A program made the position numbers and the translations under genes. Shown here piece by piece: positions 25,792 through 33,949 of a DNA stretch of 37,406 bases (positions within the stretch are counted from its first letter, which is position 1; every line of letters begins with the position of its first letter). The notes beneath the pieces are model-generated. The model was not told the DNA's origin. It was given only the letters and a program-made list of their open reading frames with translations, and ran no database searches. Origin of the DNA: Eubacterium pyruvativorans (GTDB taxonomy: Bacteria > Bacillota > Clostridia > Peptostreptococcales > Anaerovoracaceae); contig NZ_FNBF01000022.1 of NCBI RefSeq assembly GCF_900102225.1, positions 1 to 37,406 of the forward strand, given 5' to 3'.

Positions 25792-26859
25792 CTACTTCAC
25801 CTCCTTCAGAGAGTTTTCAACGAATTCGCAGATCGCTTCTGCAGTCGGATGGACGCCTCCCATGTTGCCGTGGAAGAAAATCGGCTTCCGGTCATATACA
25901 GACAGCTTCACATCTTCCAACATCTGGCCGGCGCTCATCTCAACGACGCAGACCGCCTTGACCTGATCTCTGGATGCCACTTCCCGGAGCTGTTCATACG
26001 GATACGGCCACAGGGAAATCGGACGGAACATTCCGGCCTTCACACCCTTCTCACGCAGCATTTCCAGTGCGGACAGGCAGATTCTCGCCGGTGTGCCGTA
26101 AGCCACCAGTACGACTTCTGCATCGTCCAGGTCATGCTCCGCATATCTCACTTCGTTCTTCTCCATCAGCTTGAACTTCTTCTGGAGACGAATATTATTC
26201 TGTTCACACGGAACCGGATCAATGTACAGGGAGTTGATCACATTCGTATGATCCCTGCCGTTCTTTCCGGTGGTTGCCCAATCCTTCGGCGGAAGTTCTC
26301 TGTGCGGAACATCATGCCACTCGATCGGCTCCATCATCTGACCGATCAGGCCGTCAACGCAGATCATCGTCGGGTTTCTGTACAGATCCGCCAGATCGAA
26401 CGCTTCCTGAATCAGGTCTACTGTTTCCTGAATATTGCTCGGCGCCAGGACGATGTTGTTATAGTCGCCGTTTCCGCCGCCTCTGGTCATCTGGAAATAA
26501 TCAGACTGCGACGGCTGAATTGTTCCCAGTCCCGGGCCGCCTCTCATGCAGTTTACAATGACACACGGCACTTCCGCACCCGCCATGTAGGAAATACCTT
26601 CCTGCATCAGCGCAATTCCCGGGGAAGAAGAAGTCGTCATCACACGGATGCCGGCGCCTCCGGCGCCATACAGCATGTTAATGGTAGCAACTTCTGACTC
26701 GGACTGCAGGAATACTCTTCCGTGTTCCGGCATATGCAGGGACATGTACTCCGGCACTTCACTCTGCGGTGTGATCGGATAGCCGAAATAGGCTTCGCAG
26801 CCCGCGCGGATCGCAGCCTCACCGATGGCTTCATTACCTTTCCACAATTCCTTTGCCAT
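25792..26859 (-). CDS. 2-oxoacid:ferredoxin oxidoreductase, alpha subunit (VorB/KorA-like)
   Basis: A 355-residue subunit with the pyrimidine-binding domain of the pyruvate:ferredoxin oxidoreductase superfamily: GNEAIGEAAIRAGCEAYFGYPITPQSEVPEY at the N-terminus (read in overlapping parts), SESEVATINM, SSSPGIALMQEGISY and MRGGPGLGTIQPSQSDYF. The delta-alpha-beta-gamma gene order and this N-terminus fit enzymes usually annotated as 3-methyl-2-oxobutanoate (VorB) or 2-oxoglutarate (KorA) oxidoreductases rather than pyruvate synthase; sequence alone does not decide the substrate. AGGAGG precedes the ATG by eight bases. The enzyme would reduce ferredoxin in amino-acid fermentation or work reductively. 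Confidence 0.93.
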   Translation of the reverse strand: MAKELWKGNEAIGEAAIRAGCEAYFGYPITPQSEVPEYMSLHMPEHGRVFLQSESEVATINMLYGAGGAGIRVMTTSSSPGIALMQEGISYMAGAEVPCVIVNCMRGGPGLGTIQPSQSDYFQMTRGGGNGDYNNIVLAPSNIQETVDLIQEAFDLADLYRNPTMICVDGLIGQMMEPIEWHDVPHRELPPKDWATTGKNGRDHTNVINSLYIDPVPCEQNNIRLQKKFKLMEKNEVRYAEHDLDDAEVVLVAYGTPARICLSALEMLREKGVKAGMFRPISLWPYPYEQLREVASRDQVKAVCVVEMSAGQMLEDVKLSVYDRKPIFFHGNMGGVHPTAEAICEFVENSLKEVK

Positions 26860-26871
26860 TCAGATCACCTC

Positions 26872-27084
26872 CTAAAACTTCTCTACTGTGATAATTGAGT
26901 CAGGACACATCTTCGCGCAGCTGGCGCAGGCGATGCACTTACTCTGATCCGTGACCATGGCAGGATGGTAACCCTTGCGATTCGTCGTACTGGTATCCAG
27001 TGCCAGGATCTGTTTCGGACAGACGTTGACGCACAGCCCGCAGCCCTTGCAGCGATCTGTATCGAATGTTAATTTTGCTTCCAT
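26872..27084 (-). CDS. 2-oxoacid:ferredoxin oxidoreductase, delta subunit (2x[4Fe-4S] ferredoxin)
   Basis: A 70-residue ferredoxin-like subunit with two CX2CX2CX3CP motifs (CKGCGLCVNVCP and CIACASCAKMCP), which carry two [4Fe-4S] clusters and pass electrons from the beta subunit to soluble ferredoxin. I chose the ATG at 27084 because AAAGGAGG lies seven bases upstream; an upstream in-frame start at 27126 would add 14 residues that lack family similarity and would include the ribosome-binding site. It is the first gene of the four-gene operon. Confidence 0.93.
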   Translation of the reverse strand: MEAKLTFDTDRCKGCGLCVNVCPKQILALDTSTTNRKGYHPAMVTDQSKCIACASCAKMCPDSIITVEKF

Positions 27085-27145
27085 GTGGATTCCTCCTTTG
27101 CAGCCGTCCCGGCTGATCATGTTCACATTTCAATACACTACCTAT

Positions 27146-27173
27146 ACCTTATCACAAGCCCCTTGTATGTCAA
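27146..27173 (-). promoter_or_regulatory. candidate promoter of the oxidoreductase operon with palindrome in the spacer
   Basis: On the minus strand a perfect -35 TTGACA (27168-27173) is followed after 16 bases by TAAGGT (27146-27151), a mediocre -10. The spacer contains the 13-bp inverted repeat ACAAG-GGG-CTTGT (27154-27166), a possible operator. The rest of 27085-27303 is AT-rich and holds no gene. Confidence 0.5.
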
Positions 27174-27303
27174 TGAATCGTGATTAAAAACATGAATCGC
27201 AGTTTGTATACATGTGATTTTTGTTATTGCAACCAAATTACCGCTTTTTTCCTTAACCTTACAAAACAATCGCTATCTTCTGAAAATATTTTCGTCCAAA
27301 AAT

Positions 27304-27330
27304 CAGAAAAAAGCCGCCCCAGAGGGCGGC
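27304..27330 (-). terminator. intrinsic terminator of the 171-residue hypothetical gene
   Basis: On the minus strand GCCGCCC (27324-27330) pairs with GGGCGGC (27313-27319) over a four-base loop, followed by TTTTTTCT. It lies about 70 bases after the stop codon at 27402. Confidence 0.92.
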
Positions 27331-27401
27331 GCAGCGCACACAGAACGGTTGAACCCCCGGCAAGCCCCGATGATCCGCAGGCGTTCCATGGCAGTCCGTT
27401 T

Positions 27402-27917
27402 CTATCGCTCCGGCAGTTCGAACCCCAGCAGCTCCCGTTCCTGACGCTTCCGTTCTTCCTCCATATCCAGATCCGAGTTCGAAGACAGCTCATTGACCCG
27501 GGCATAAAGCTCCTGCAGTTTCCGGTCAATGGCATCCAGATCCGCCTCCTGCGTTTCCTTCTGCATGAACAGATCTTCCATCACATTTGTCAGATTCTGC
27601 ATCTCCCGGAGGATTTTCAGATACTTGTCGAAATACGGCGTCTCATGGGCAATCCGGAACAAAATGTAATCCCGTTCGATCTTCTCCACCAGTTCCTGCT
27701 CGTCGGCGCAGTCTCCCAGGTAGAGAGAATAAGGCCTGACCCGGGTCAGATAAATCGTCTCGTTCTCCTTCACCTCGTAGATATAGGTGACATTCGTATG
27801 CTCATCCAGCCGGAACTTCACTTTGTTCACGAATGCGCTGATGTTCCGGATTTCCACTGCCCCCATCTGACGGAGCACAACATTCGCCATGCTTTCTGTA
27901 ATTCTATTTTTGATCAT
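27402..27917 (-). CDS. hypothetical protein, coiled-coil C-terminus
   Basis: I do not recognise this 171-residue protein. It has no signal peptide or membrane segment. The N-terminal 85 residues alternate strands and helices (KVKFRLDEHTNVTYIYEVKE, YLTRVRPYSLYLGD in part), and the remainder is highly charged and likely helical/coiled coil (about 100-165), ending FELPER. It has a near-perfect promoter and its own terminator, so it is expressed as a single gene between the transporter and the oxidoreductase operon. The ribosome-binding site GAAAGGACGGG is reasonable. It is probably a real protein because start signal, promoter and terminator all agree. Confidence 0.75.
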   Translation of the reverse strand: MIKNRITESMANVVLRQMGAVEIRNISAFVNKVKFRLDEHTNVTYIYEVKENETIYLTRVRPYSLYLGDCADEQELVEKIERDYILFRIAHETPYFDKYLKILREMQNLTNVMEDLFMQKETQEADLDAIDRKLQELYARVNELSSNSDLDMEEERKRQERELLGFELPER

Positions 27918-27952
27918 TCGTTCCCGTCCTTTCTGCTCCCGATTCTATCTTT

Positions 27953-27981
27953 ATCTTAGCTTTGCCCGGGTGGGTTGTCAA
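27953..27981 (-). promoter_or_regulatory. sigma-A promoter of the 171-residue hypothetical gene
   Basis: On the minus strand TTGACA (27976-27981), 17 bases, and TAAGAT (27953-27958) make a strong promoter; the predicted leader is about 30 bases. A 6-bp inverted repeat GCTTTG/CAAAGC (27959-27984) brackets the spacer and overlaps the -35, a possible operator. No clear terminator for the upstream transporter gene was found in 27985-28033. Confidence 0.8.
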
Positions 27982-28033
27982 AGCCCCGCCTTAAGTCGAT
28001 CGCTGAAGCCGGGATTTTTTTGTCCTTCCCCGG

Positions 28034-29302
28034 TTAGAGCCCGAACCGAAGCAGCAGCCAGGCCGATGCAATCAGCATGGAAATAATCATGATCGGGAAA
28101 CCATCCCGCAGATAACGCCGGAAGGAAATCGGATACCCATGACGCCCCGCAATGCCGCTGAGCACCACGTTGGCGGAAGCCCCCAGCAGCGTGCCGTTGC
28201 CGCCCAGGCAGGCGCCCAGTGAAATGGCCCACCAGAGGGGCGTCGTGTCGATGCCCTGCCGGCCCATGGCCTGAATGAACGGAATCAGTGTGGCCACTAG
28301 AGGGATGTTGTCCAGCACCGAGGACAGAAGAGCCGATGCCCACAGCAGAACCATCATGGTGAGGATATCGTGTCCCCTGGTTACTGTCATGATGAACTTC
28401 GCCATGGCCTCGATGATCCCGACCTTCTCCAGTGCGCCGACCAGCACGAACAGCCCCATGAAGAACAGCAGCGTCGGCCACTCCACATTAGAAACCGCCT
28501 CTTCCACATCCACACCGCCGATCAGCAGCATCACCGCTGCGGCAGCCAGGGCCACGAAGGCAGTGTCATATCCGAACTGGTCGTGCAGAACGAATCCCGC
28601 CACAATCAGCAGAATCATCACGATGCTCTGCTTCATGAGCCGGGGATCCCGGATTTCCTTCCGCTCGTCCAGCAGCATGATCTTCTCCACTGCGCCGTCT
28701 CCGGCCACCAGCTTTCTGCCGTAAATCAGCTTCATGAACAGAAGGAGGACGATGAGAATGAACATACATGGAATGCCGTCATTGAACAGGAAGGCGACAA
28801 AGGAGAGCTTCGCTTCACTGCCGATCATAATATTCGGCGGGTCGCCGATCATCGTCGCCGTACCGCCGATATTGGAAGCAAAGATCTGGGCCAGCAGTGT
28901 AGGCACCGGATCCACCTCCAGCAAACGGGCGATGGTGATGGTCATCGGGCCCATGAGCAGAACCGTGGTGACGTTGTCCAGAAACGCCGAACACACCGCC
29001 GTCAGCAGCACGAACATGACCAGAATCTTCCACGGATCACCGTGAACCGACTTCGCCGCCCGGATGGAGACGTATTCAAACAGTCCGGAATGACGGATCA
29101 CCCCCACGAACAGCATCATGCCCACCAGCACGCCGATAGTGTTGAAATCAATATACGAAATCGCCTGCTCCAGATTCACAATCCGAAAAGCCAGAAGCAG
29201 GACCATGCCGCTGATTGCGGCCGTCGTCCGATTGACCTTCTCTGTCATAATCGCAGCAAGCGACACCAGGAAGATCACACCAGCCAGTATCATCTGTGAC
29301 AT
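28034..29302 (-). CDS. ArsB/NhaD-like ion transporter
   Basis: A 422-residue polytopic membrane protein (about 11-12 hydrophobic segments) of the ion-transporter superfamily that includes ArsB, NhaD and the P protein. The diagnostic segments are FLDNVTTVLLMGPMTI and FASNIGGTATMIGDPPNIMIG in the first half, and VLDNIPLVATLIPFIQ and LGACLGGNGTLLGASANVV in the second, an inverted duplication typical of the family. Substrate could be Na+/H+, arsenite or a dicarboxylate; no ars genes lie nearby. The ATG at 29302 has GAGGAGG five bases upstream; upstream in-frame codons to 29383 would cover the promoter region and are rejected. Confidence 0.88.
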   Translation of the reverse strand: MSQMILAGVIFLVSLAAIMTEKVNRTTAAISGMVLLLAFRIVNLEQAISYIDFNTIGVLVGMMLFVGVIRHSGLFEYVSIRAAKSVHGDPWKILVMFVLLTAVCSAFLDNVTTVLLMGPMTITIARLLEVDPVPTLLAQIFASNIGGTATMIGDPPNIMIGSEAKLSFVAFLFNDGIPCMFILIVLLLFMKLIYGRKLVAGDGAVEKIMLLDERKEIRDPRLMKQSIVMILLIVAGFVLHDQFGYDTAFVALAAAAVMLLIGGVDVEEAVSNVEWPTLLFFMGLFVLVGALEKVGIIEAMAKFIMTVTRGHDILTMMVLLWASALLSSVLDNIPLVATLIPFIQAMGRQGIDTTPLWWAISLGACLGGNGTLLGASANVVLSGIAGRHGYPISFRRYLRDGFPIMIISMLIASAWLLLRFGL

Positions 29303-29351
29303 AATAACCTCCTCAGCCGCGTAATTTGTGTACGCGGCAGCACAAGTGCAG

Positions 29352-29380
29352 ATTATAACACCGATTATCCGGTGTATAAA
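29352..29380 (-). promoter_or_regulatory. promoter of the ArsB/NhaD-like transporter gene
   Basis: On the minus strand TTTATA (29375-29380), 17 bases, and the consensus TATAAT (29352-29357). The predicted leader is about 43 bases. The spacer consists almost entirely of a palindrome, and another palindrome overlaps the -35 (see separate entry). Confidence 0.75.
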
Positions 29381-29400
29381 CATAAAAGTATTTTATGTTT
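29358..29400 (-). promoter_or_regulatory. two adjacent palindromes at the transporter promoter (candidate operators)
   Basis: ACACCG-6 nt-CGGTGT (29358-29375) fills the spacer between -35 and -10. Immediately upstream, AAACATAAAA-3 nt-TTTTATGTTT (29378-29400) is a perfect inverted repeat with 10-bp arms that covers the -35. Their different sequences suggest either two regulators or one operator plus a structural element. I do not recognise either as a known regulator's consensus. Confidence 0.6.
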
Positions 29401-29430
29401 GTCCCCGCCGGCCGGCAAGTTAATTCGTGT

Positions 29431-29473
29431 AAAGAAAAAAGGAGCGTCACCGGGATTTCTCCCGGACCGCTCC
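29431..29473 (-). terminator. intrinsic terminator after dapL
   Basis: On the minus strand GGAGCG and CCGGGA pair with TCCCGG and CGCTCC around a GAAA loop, with a small internal bulge, followed by TTTTTTCTTT. It ends the glnA-III, dapF, dapL unit. Confidence 0.93.
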
Positions 29474-29542
29474 ACGTCCTTCTACTGATTCGCATCACTC
29501 TACTGTTTCGTGACCTTCTGCTGGTTCGTATTCTTCTTCCGT

Positions 29543-30781
29543 TTACAGTGTGCAAATACGCTCCAGCGCTTCCTTCGTGTCTTCGTGGGTTCCGAATGCC
29601 GTAAGGCGGAAGTACCCTTCTCCGTGCGGGCCGAAACCGGATCCCGGCGTTCCGACAACCTGCACCTTCTCCAGCAGGTGATCGAAGAAATCCCAGGACG
29701 TCATGCCCTGCGGGGTCTTCAGCCAGATGTAAGGCGCATTCACGCCGCCGAACGCCGTGTATCCCGCTTCCTGCAGGGAAGTCCGGATCATCTTCGCATT
29801 CTCCATGTAGTATCCGACCTGTTCCCCCAGCTGTTTTCTTCCTTCCGGAGAATAGACGGCAAGGCCGGCCTTCTGGATGATGTACGGCGCACCGTTGTAC
29901 TTCGTACCGTGCCGGCGGGCCCACAGGTCATGCATCGGCGTTCCGTTCTGATCCTTCAGATCCTTCGGCACAATCGTCGCACCCAGCCGGACGCCTGTGA
30001 AACCGGCGTTCTTGGAGAAGCTGCGGATCTCAATGGCGCAGGTACGGGCCCCTTCGCACTCATAGATTGTGTGCGGAATGCGGTCCTTATCCGCCGCATT
30101 CGGATCGTCCTGAATATAAGCTTCATATGCCGCATCGAAGATGATGACAGCGCCCACCCGGTTTGCGTAATCCACCCAGGTCTGCAGCTGGCTCTTCGTC
30201 AGCACCGTTCCCAGCGGGTTGTTCGGGAAACAGAGATAGATGATGTCCGGTGTTCTCTCCGGCAGTTCCGGTGCAAAACCGTTCTCCTCCGTACAAGGCA
30301 TGTAGACCACATCACTCCAGGTATTGCTGTCTTCCAGGAACGTGCCGGTTCTGCCCGCCATGACATTCGAGTCCACGTAAACCGGGTATACCGGGTCGCA
30401 TACGGCGATCACATCCCGGTCGCTGAAAATTTCCTGAATGTTTCCGCTGTCGGACTTGGCGCCGTCGGAAATGAACACTTCATCATCCTGAATATCGCAT
30501 CCCCGGGCACGGTAATCTTCCTCCGCCATGGCGTGGCGCAGGAATTCATATCCCAGATCCGGCGCATAGCCCCGGAACGTGTCGGCATGGGCCATTTCAT
30601 CCACCGCATCGTGCAGCGCATCGATGATCACCGGTGCCAGCGGCTGGGTCACGTCGCCGATTCCCAGACTGATCACGGACTTATCCGGTTCCGCCTCCTT
30701 GAATTCCCGCACCTTGCGGGCAACCGTAGAGAAGAGGTAACTGCCTCTGAGCTTCAGATAATTGTCATTCGCATGAAACAT
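29543..30781 (-). CDS. dapL: LL-diaminopimelate aminotransferase DapL
   Basis: A 412-residue PLP-dependent class I/II aminotransferase that converts tetrahydrodipicolinate directly to LL-diaminopimelate, bypassing the succinylase or acetylase branches of lysine synthesis. The N-terminal NYLKLRGSYLFSTVARKV, SLGIGDVTQPL, and the PLP-binding lysine K257 in EIRSFSKNAGFTGVRLG are characteristic of DapL, as is SDGAKSDSGNIQ. AAAGGA lies about ten bases before the ATG. It follows dapF by 73 bases, so the product of DapL is made next to the gene for the epimerase that uses it. Confidence 0.96.
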   Translation of the reverse strand: MFHANDNYLKLRGSYLFSTVARKVREFKEAEPDKSVISLGIGDVTQPLAPVIIDALHDAVDEMAHADTFRGYAPDLGYEFLRHAMAEEDYRARGCDIQDDEVFISDGAKSDSGNIQEIFSDRDVIAVCDPVYPVYVDSNVMAGRTGTFLEDSNTWSDVVYMPCTEENGFAPELPERTPDIIYLCFPNNPLGTVLTKSQLQTWVDYANRVGAVIIFDAAYEAYIQDDPNAADKDRIPHTIYECEGARTCAIEIRSFSKNAGFTGVRLGATIVPKDLKDQNGTPMHDLWARRHGTKYNGAPYIIQKAGLAVYSPEGRKQLGEQVGYYMENAKMIRTSLQEAGYTAFGGVNAPYIWLKTPQGMTSWDFFDHLLEKVQVVGTPGSGFGPHGEGYFRLTAFGTHEDTKEALERICTL

Positions 30782-30854
30782 CGTTTCTGTATCCTTTCAC
30801 CATCGTGTATTCTCTGATTCAACCATATACTGCTTCCAATCCGTTCCCCGGGAA

Positions 30855-31715
30855 CTACCGCAGATCAATCTCCCCTTCGAAAACCGTGACAGCCGGCCCG
30901 GTCATGAATACATGATCCGTTTTCTCATCCCAGTTAATTTCCAGGTCGCCGCCCCGGAGTTTCACCGTGACTTCCCGCCCCGTGAGGCCGTTCATGGCAG
31001 AGGACACTGCCACCGCACAGGCGCCGGTGCCGCAGGCCCAGGTTTCCCCGGCGCCCCGCTCCCAGACCCGCATCTCCACGTGGTTCCGGTCCAGAACCCG
31101 CACGAACTCGGTGTTCGTCCGCTCCGGGAAATAACTGTGATTCTCGAAAGACGGACCCACCGCTTCCAGATCAATGGCATACGGGTCATCCACATACAGC
31201 ACAATATGCGGATTTCCCATGGAAACCGCAGTGAAATAATATGTCTTTCCCTGCACCTGAATCGGCTGTCGGATGAGTCTGCCCTCCGGATCCGCCGGCA
31301 CCTCTCCCTTGCCCAGGATAACCGGGAGACGGTCCGCCAGAATACCCGGCTGACCCATATCCACGGTCACCTCGGAGACCTGACCGTTTTCCACGGTCAG
31401 GTCAAGGGACTTCACACCGGCCAGCGTCTCCACCGTGATGGAACGCTTGTCCGTCAGGCCTTTGTCATACACATACTTTCCGACACAGCGGATGCCGTTG
31501 CCGCACATCTCACCCCGGGAGCCGTCCGCATTGTACATTCTCATCTCGAAATCCGCCTTCTCGGAAGGACAGATCAGAATCAGCCCGTCCGAACCGATCC
31601 CGAAATGACGATCACTGACGAATCGGGCAGCCCAGGAAGGATCTTCCACGGTCTCTTCGAAGCAATTCACATAGACGTAGTCGTTTCCGATCCCCTGCAT
31701 TTTCGTAAATTTCAT
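30855..31715 (-). CDS. dapF: diaminopimelate epimerase DapF
   Basis: A 286-residue cofactor-independent epimerase that converts LL- to meso-diaminopimelate for lysine and peptidoglycan. The two catalytic cysteines are C71 in MCGNGIRC and C228 in TWACGTGACA, which act as the base/acid pair. GIGNDYVYV and FGIGSDGLI at the N-terminus are conserved. GGAGGAGG lies upstream of the ATG. It is 35 bases after the glutamine synthetase gene and precedes dapL, so the three are probably one transcript. Confidence 0.97.
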   Translation of the reverse strand: MKFTKMQGIGNDYVYVNCFEETVEDPSWAARFVSDRHFGIGSDGLILICPSEKADFEMRMYNADGSRGEMCGNGIRCVGKYVYDKGLTDKRSITVETLAGVKSLDLTVENGQVSEVTVDMGQPGILADRLPVILGKGEVPADPEGRLIRQPIQVQGKTYYFTAVSMGNPHIVLYVDDPYAIDLEAVGPSFENHSYFPERTNTEFVRVLDRNHVEMRVWERGAGETWACGTGACAVAVSSAMNGLTGREVTVKLRGGDLEINWDEKTDHVFMTGPAVTVFEGEIDLR

Positions 31716-31750
31716 TTATACCTCCTCCGTCCGGTCCCGCAGCCGAGGTT

Positions 31751-33841
31751 CTACCGTTCGCTGAACAGCAGATCGGAATAGGTCGGGAACGGCCATGCCT
31801 TTCTGTCTACCAGTATCTCCAGCTCATCCGCCGCTTTGCGGACAGCATCCATGTCTGACAGAATGACGTCGTGGCAGTAGTTCATGGCATTGTGGATTTC
31901 CTCCGGAATCTTCTCCAGATCCTCCACCAGTTTCAATTCACCTTCCATCAGCGTGTCTTCCAGTGCGCTGATCTTCTCTGCCGCCTTCTGCTCATAGGCT
32001 GCACTGACACCGGCCTTCTTCTTCAGGGCAATCCGGGATGCCAGTTCCGCCACATAAGCGGAAACCGCCGGCAAAATGTCTTTCCGGACCATATCCGATG
32101 TGGTACGGCCCTCGATGGAAACTACCTGAACGTAGTTTTCCACATGGATCCGTGCTCTGGCTTCCAGCTCTTCGTCTGTGTAAATGCCGTGCTTCCGCAT
32201 CAGATCCAGGTTTTTCGGCGCCGTGTACGCCTTCAGCGCCTCCGGTGTGGAGCTGAGGTTGGACAGACCTCTTCGCTCTGCCTCTGCCAGCCAGTCATCC
32301 GTATATCCGTTGCCGTCGAACAGAATCCGCTGATGATCGGTGAAGGTTTTCCGGATCAGGTAGGACAGATCCTCCCGGAAATCCTCGGAATCCTCCAGAA
32401 TATCGGCGAAACGGTTCAGTTCCTCCGCCATCATCGCATTCAGAACGATATTCGGTCCGGAGATCGACTGGGAAGAGCCCAGCATACGGAACTCGAACTT
32501 GTTGCCGGTGAACGCCATCGGGGAAGTTCTGTTTCTGTCGGTGTTGTCCTGACGGATGGTCGGCAGAACATCCACGCCGATTTCCAGGGTCTTCTTCCCC
32601 TGTTCCTTATAATCCTTACCCTTCACAATGGACTCGACCACTGCGCTCAGCTGATCACCCAGGAAAATGGACATGACAGCCGGTGGTGCTTCCTGCGCAC
32701 CAAGACGGTGATCATTTCCTGCGAAGGCAACCGTTCCCCGCAACATGTCCTGATATTCATCCACGCCGGCGACGAATGCGGCCAGGAACAGCAGGAACTG
32801 CGCATTCTGGCTCGGGGTATTGCCCGGCTTGAACAGGTTCTTTCCGGTATCGGTGGCCAGGGACCAGTTATCGTGCTTGCCGGAACCGTTGACCCCTTCG
32901 AACGGTTTCTCATGGATCAGGCAGACCAGGTCATGACGGGATGCCACCTTCTTCATCAGTTCCATGGCCAGCTGGTTGTGGTCACAGGCAGTGTTGGCAT
33001 CACAGTAGATCGGCGCCATCTCGTGCTGGGACGGGGCCACCTCGTTGTGCTTCGTCTTGGACAGAACGCCGACCTTCCAGAGTTCTTCATCCAGGTCCTG
33101 CATGAATGCCGCAACCCGCGGTTTCAACATGCCGAAGTAATGATCTTCCATCTCCTGGCCCCGCGGCGGCTTCGCACCGAAGAGGGTCCGTCCGGTCATG
33201 CGCAGGTCCTCCCGCTTGTTATACATTTTCTTATCAATCAGGAAGTACTCCTGCTCCGCACCCACCTGGGCGATGACCCGCTTCGTGTCATGGTCACCGA
33301 ACAGCCGCAGGATACGGATCGCCGCACTGCTGATCGCTTCCATGGAACGGAGCAGCGGCATCTTCTTGTCCAGCGCCTCGCCGGAATAGGAGCAGAAAAT
33401 CGTCGGAATGTACAGGGAACCTTCCTTCACAAATGCGAAAGATGTCGGGTCCCAGGCAGTATAACCTCTCGCCTCGAAGGTACTTCTCAGCCCGCCGGAC
33501 GGGAATGAAGATGCGTCCGGTTCGCCCTTCACCAGTTCTTTTCCGGAGAAATCCATGATCACCTTGCCGCCGCCCGCCGGGCTGATGAAACTGTCATGCT
33601 TCTCTGCCGTAGAGCCGGTCATCGGCTGGAACCAGTGCGTGAAATGGGTGGCACCCAGATCCACCGCCCACTGCTTCATTGCTTCTGCGATCTCATTCGC
33701 CGTGTTGATGTCGAGGGTCTTTCCGTCTGTGACACATTCCTTCCAGGTGTTGTAGGATGTGCTCGAGAGACGTTCTTTCATTGTTTCTTCGTTGAAAACC
33801 ATGGAGCCGAACAATTCCGGCAGCTTCTTCTTTTCTTCCAT
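31751..33841 (-). CDS. glnA: type III glutamine synthetase
   Basis: A 696-residue GSIII enzyme (often called GlnN), much larger than GSI (about 450-470), which makes glutamine from glutamate, ammonia and ATP. Typical segments include LGATHFTHWFQPMTGSTAEKHD near the start, AQVGAEQEYFLID, NEVAPSQHEMAPI, and HEKPFEGVNGSGKHDNWS, which hold the metal and ammonia site residues. GSIII is found in Bacteroidetes, cyanobacteria and many Clostridia. I chose ATG at 33841 because GGAGG lies five bases upstream; two ATGs at 33853-33856 are in frame but would include that site. It follows the asparagine synthetase remnant by 108 bases. Confidence 0.95.
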   Translation of the reverse strand: MEEKKKLPELFGSMVFNEETMKERLSSTSYNTWKECVTDGKTLDINTANEIAEAMKQWAVDLGATHFTHWFQPMTGSTAEKHDSFISPAGGGKVIMDFSGKELVKGEPDASSFPSGGLRSTFEARGYTAWDPTSFAFVKEGSLYIPTIFCSYSGEALDKKMPLLRSMEAISSAAIRILRLFGDHDTKRVIAQVGAEQEYFLIDKKMYNKREDLRMTGRTLFGAKPPRGQEMEDHYFGMLKPRVAAFMQDLDEELWKVGVLSKTKHNEVAPSQHEMAPIYCDANTACDHNQLAMELMKKVASRHDLVCLIHEKPFEGVNGSGKHDNWSLATDTGKNLFKPGNTPSQNAQFLLFLAAFVAGVDEYQDMLRGTVAFAGNDHRLGAQEAPPAVMSIFLGDQLSAVVESIVKGKDYKEQGKKTLEIGVDVLPTIRQDNTDRNRTSPMAFTGNKFEFRMLGSSQSISGPNIVLNAMMAEELNRFADILEDSEDFREDLSYLIRKTFTDHQRILFDGNGYTDDWLAEAERRGLSNLSSTPEALKAYTAPKNLDLMRKHGIYTDEELEARARIHVENYVQVVSIEGRTTSDMVRKDILPAVSAYVAELASRIALKKKAGVSAAYEQKAAEKISALEDTLMEGELKLVEDLEKIPEEIHNAMNYCHDVILSDMDAVRKAADELEILVDRKAWPFPTYSDLLFSER

Positions 33842-33877
33842 CGTTACCTCCATCATCTCTAAAACGACCTATACTAT

Positions 33878-33907
33878 TATATATTCAACTTGTTTATGTG
33901 AATACAA
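33878..33907 (-). promoter_or_regulatory. AT-rich candidate promoter of the glutamine synthetase gene
   Basis: On the minus strand TTGTAT (33902-33907), 18 bases, TATATA (33878-33883); an overlapping TATAAT (33876-33881) is also possible but with 20-base spacing. The region 33842-33949 is strikingly AT-rich relative to its surroundings. No terminator for the asparagine synthetase remnant is visible, only a TGTG-A6-CACA repeat, so read-through could also supply transcripts. Confidence 0.5.
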
Positions 33908-33949
33908 CAAAATTATATATTTCTGTGTTTTTTCACATACGATACGCAC

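Noticed and set aside
29313-29924. Minus-strand 203-codon frame overlapping the end of dapL and the transporter promoter
   Set aside because: It is a different frame of dapL that runs through the terminator and the promoter palindromes; no protein similarity.
31716-31750. Gap between glutamine synthetase and dapF considered for a terminator
   Set aside because: Only 35 bases, holding the dapF ribosome-binding site; no stem and T-run.
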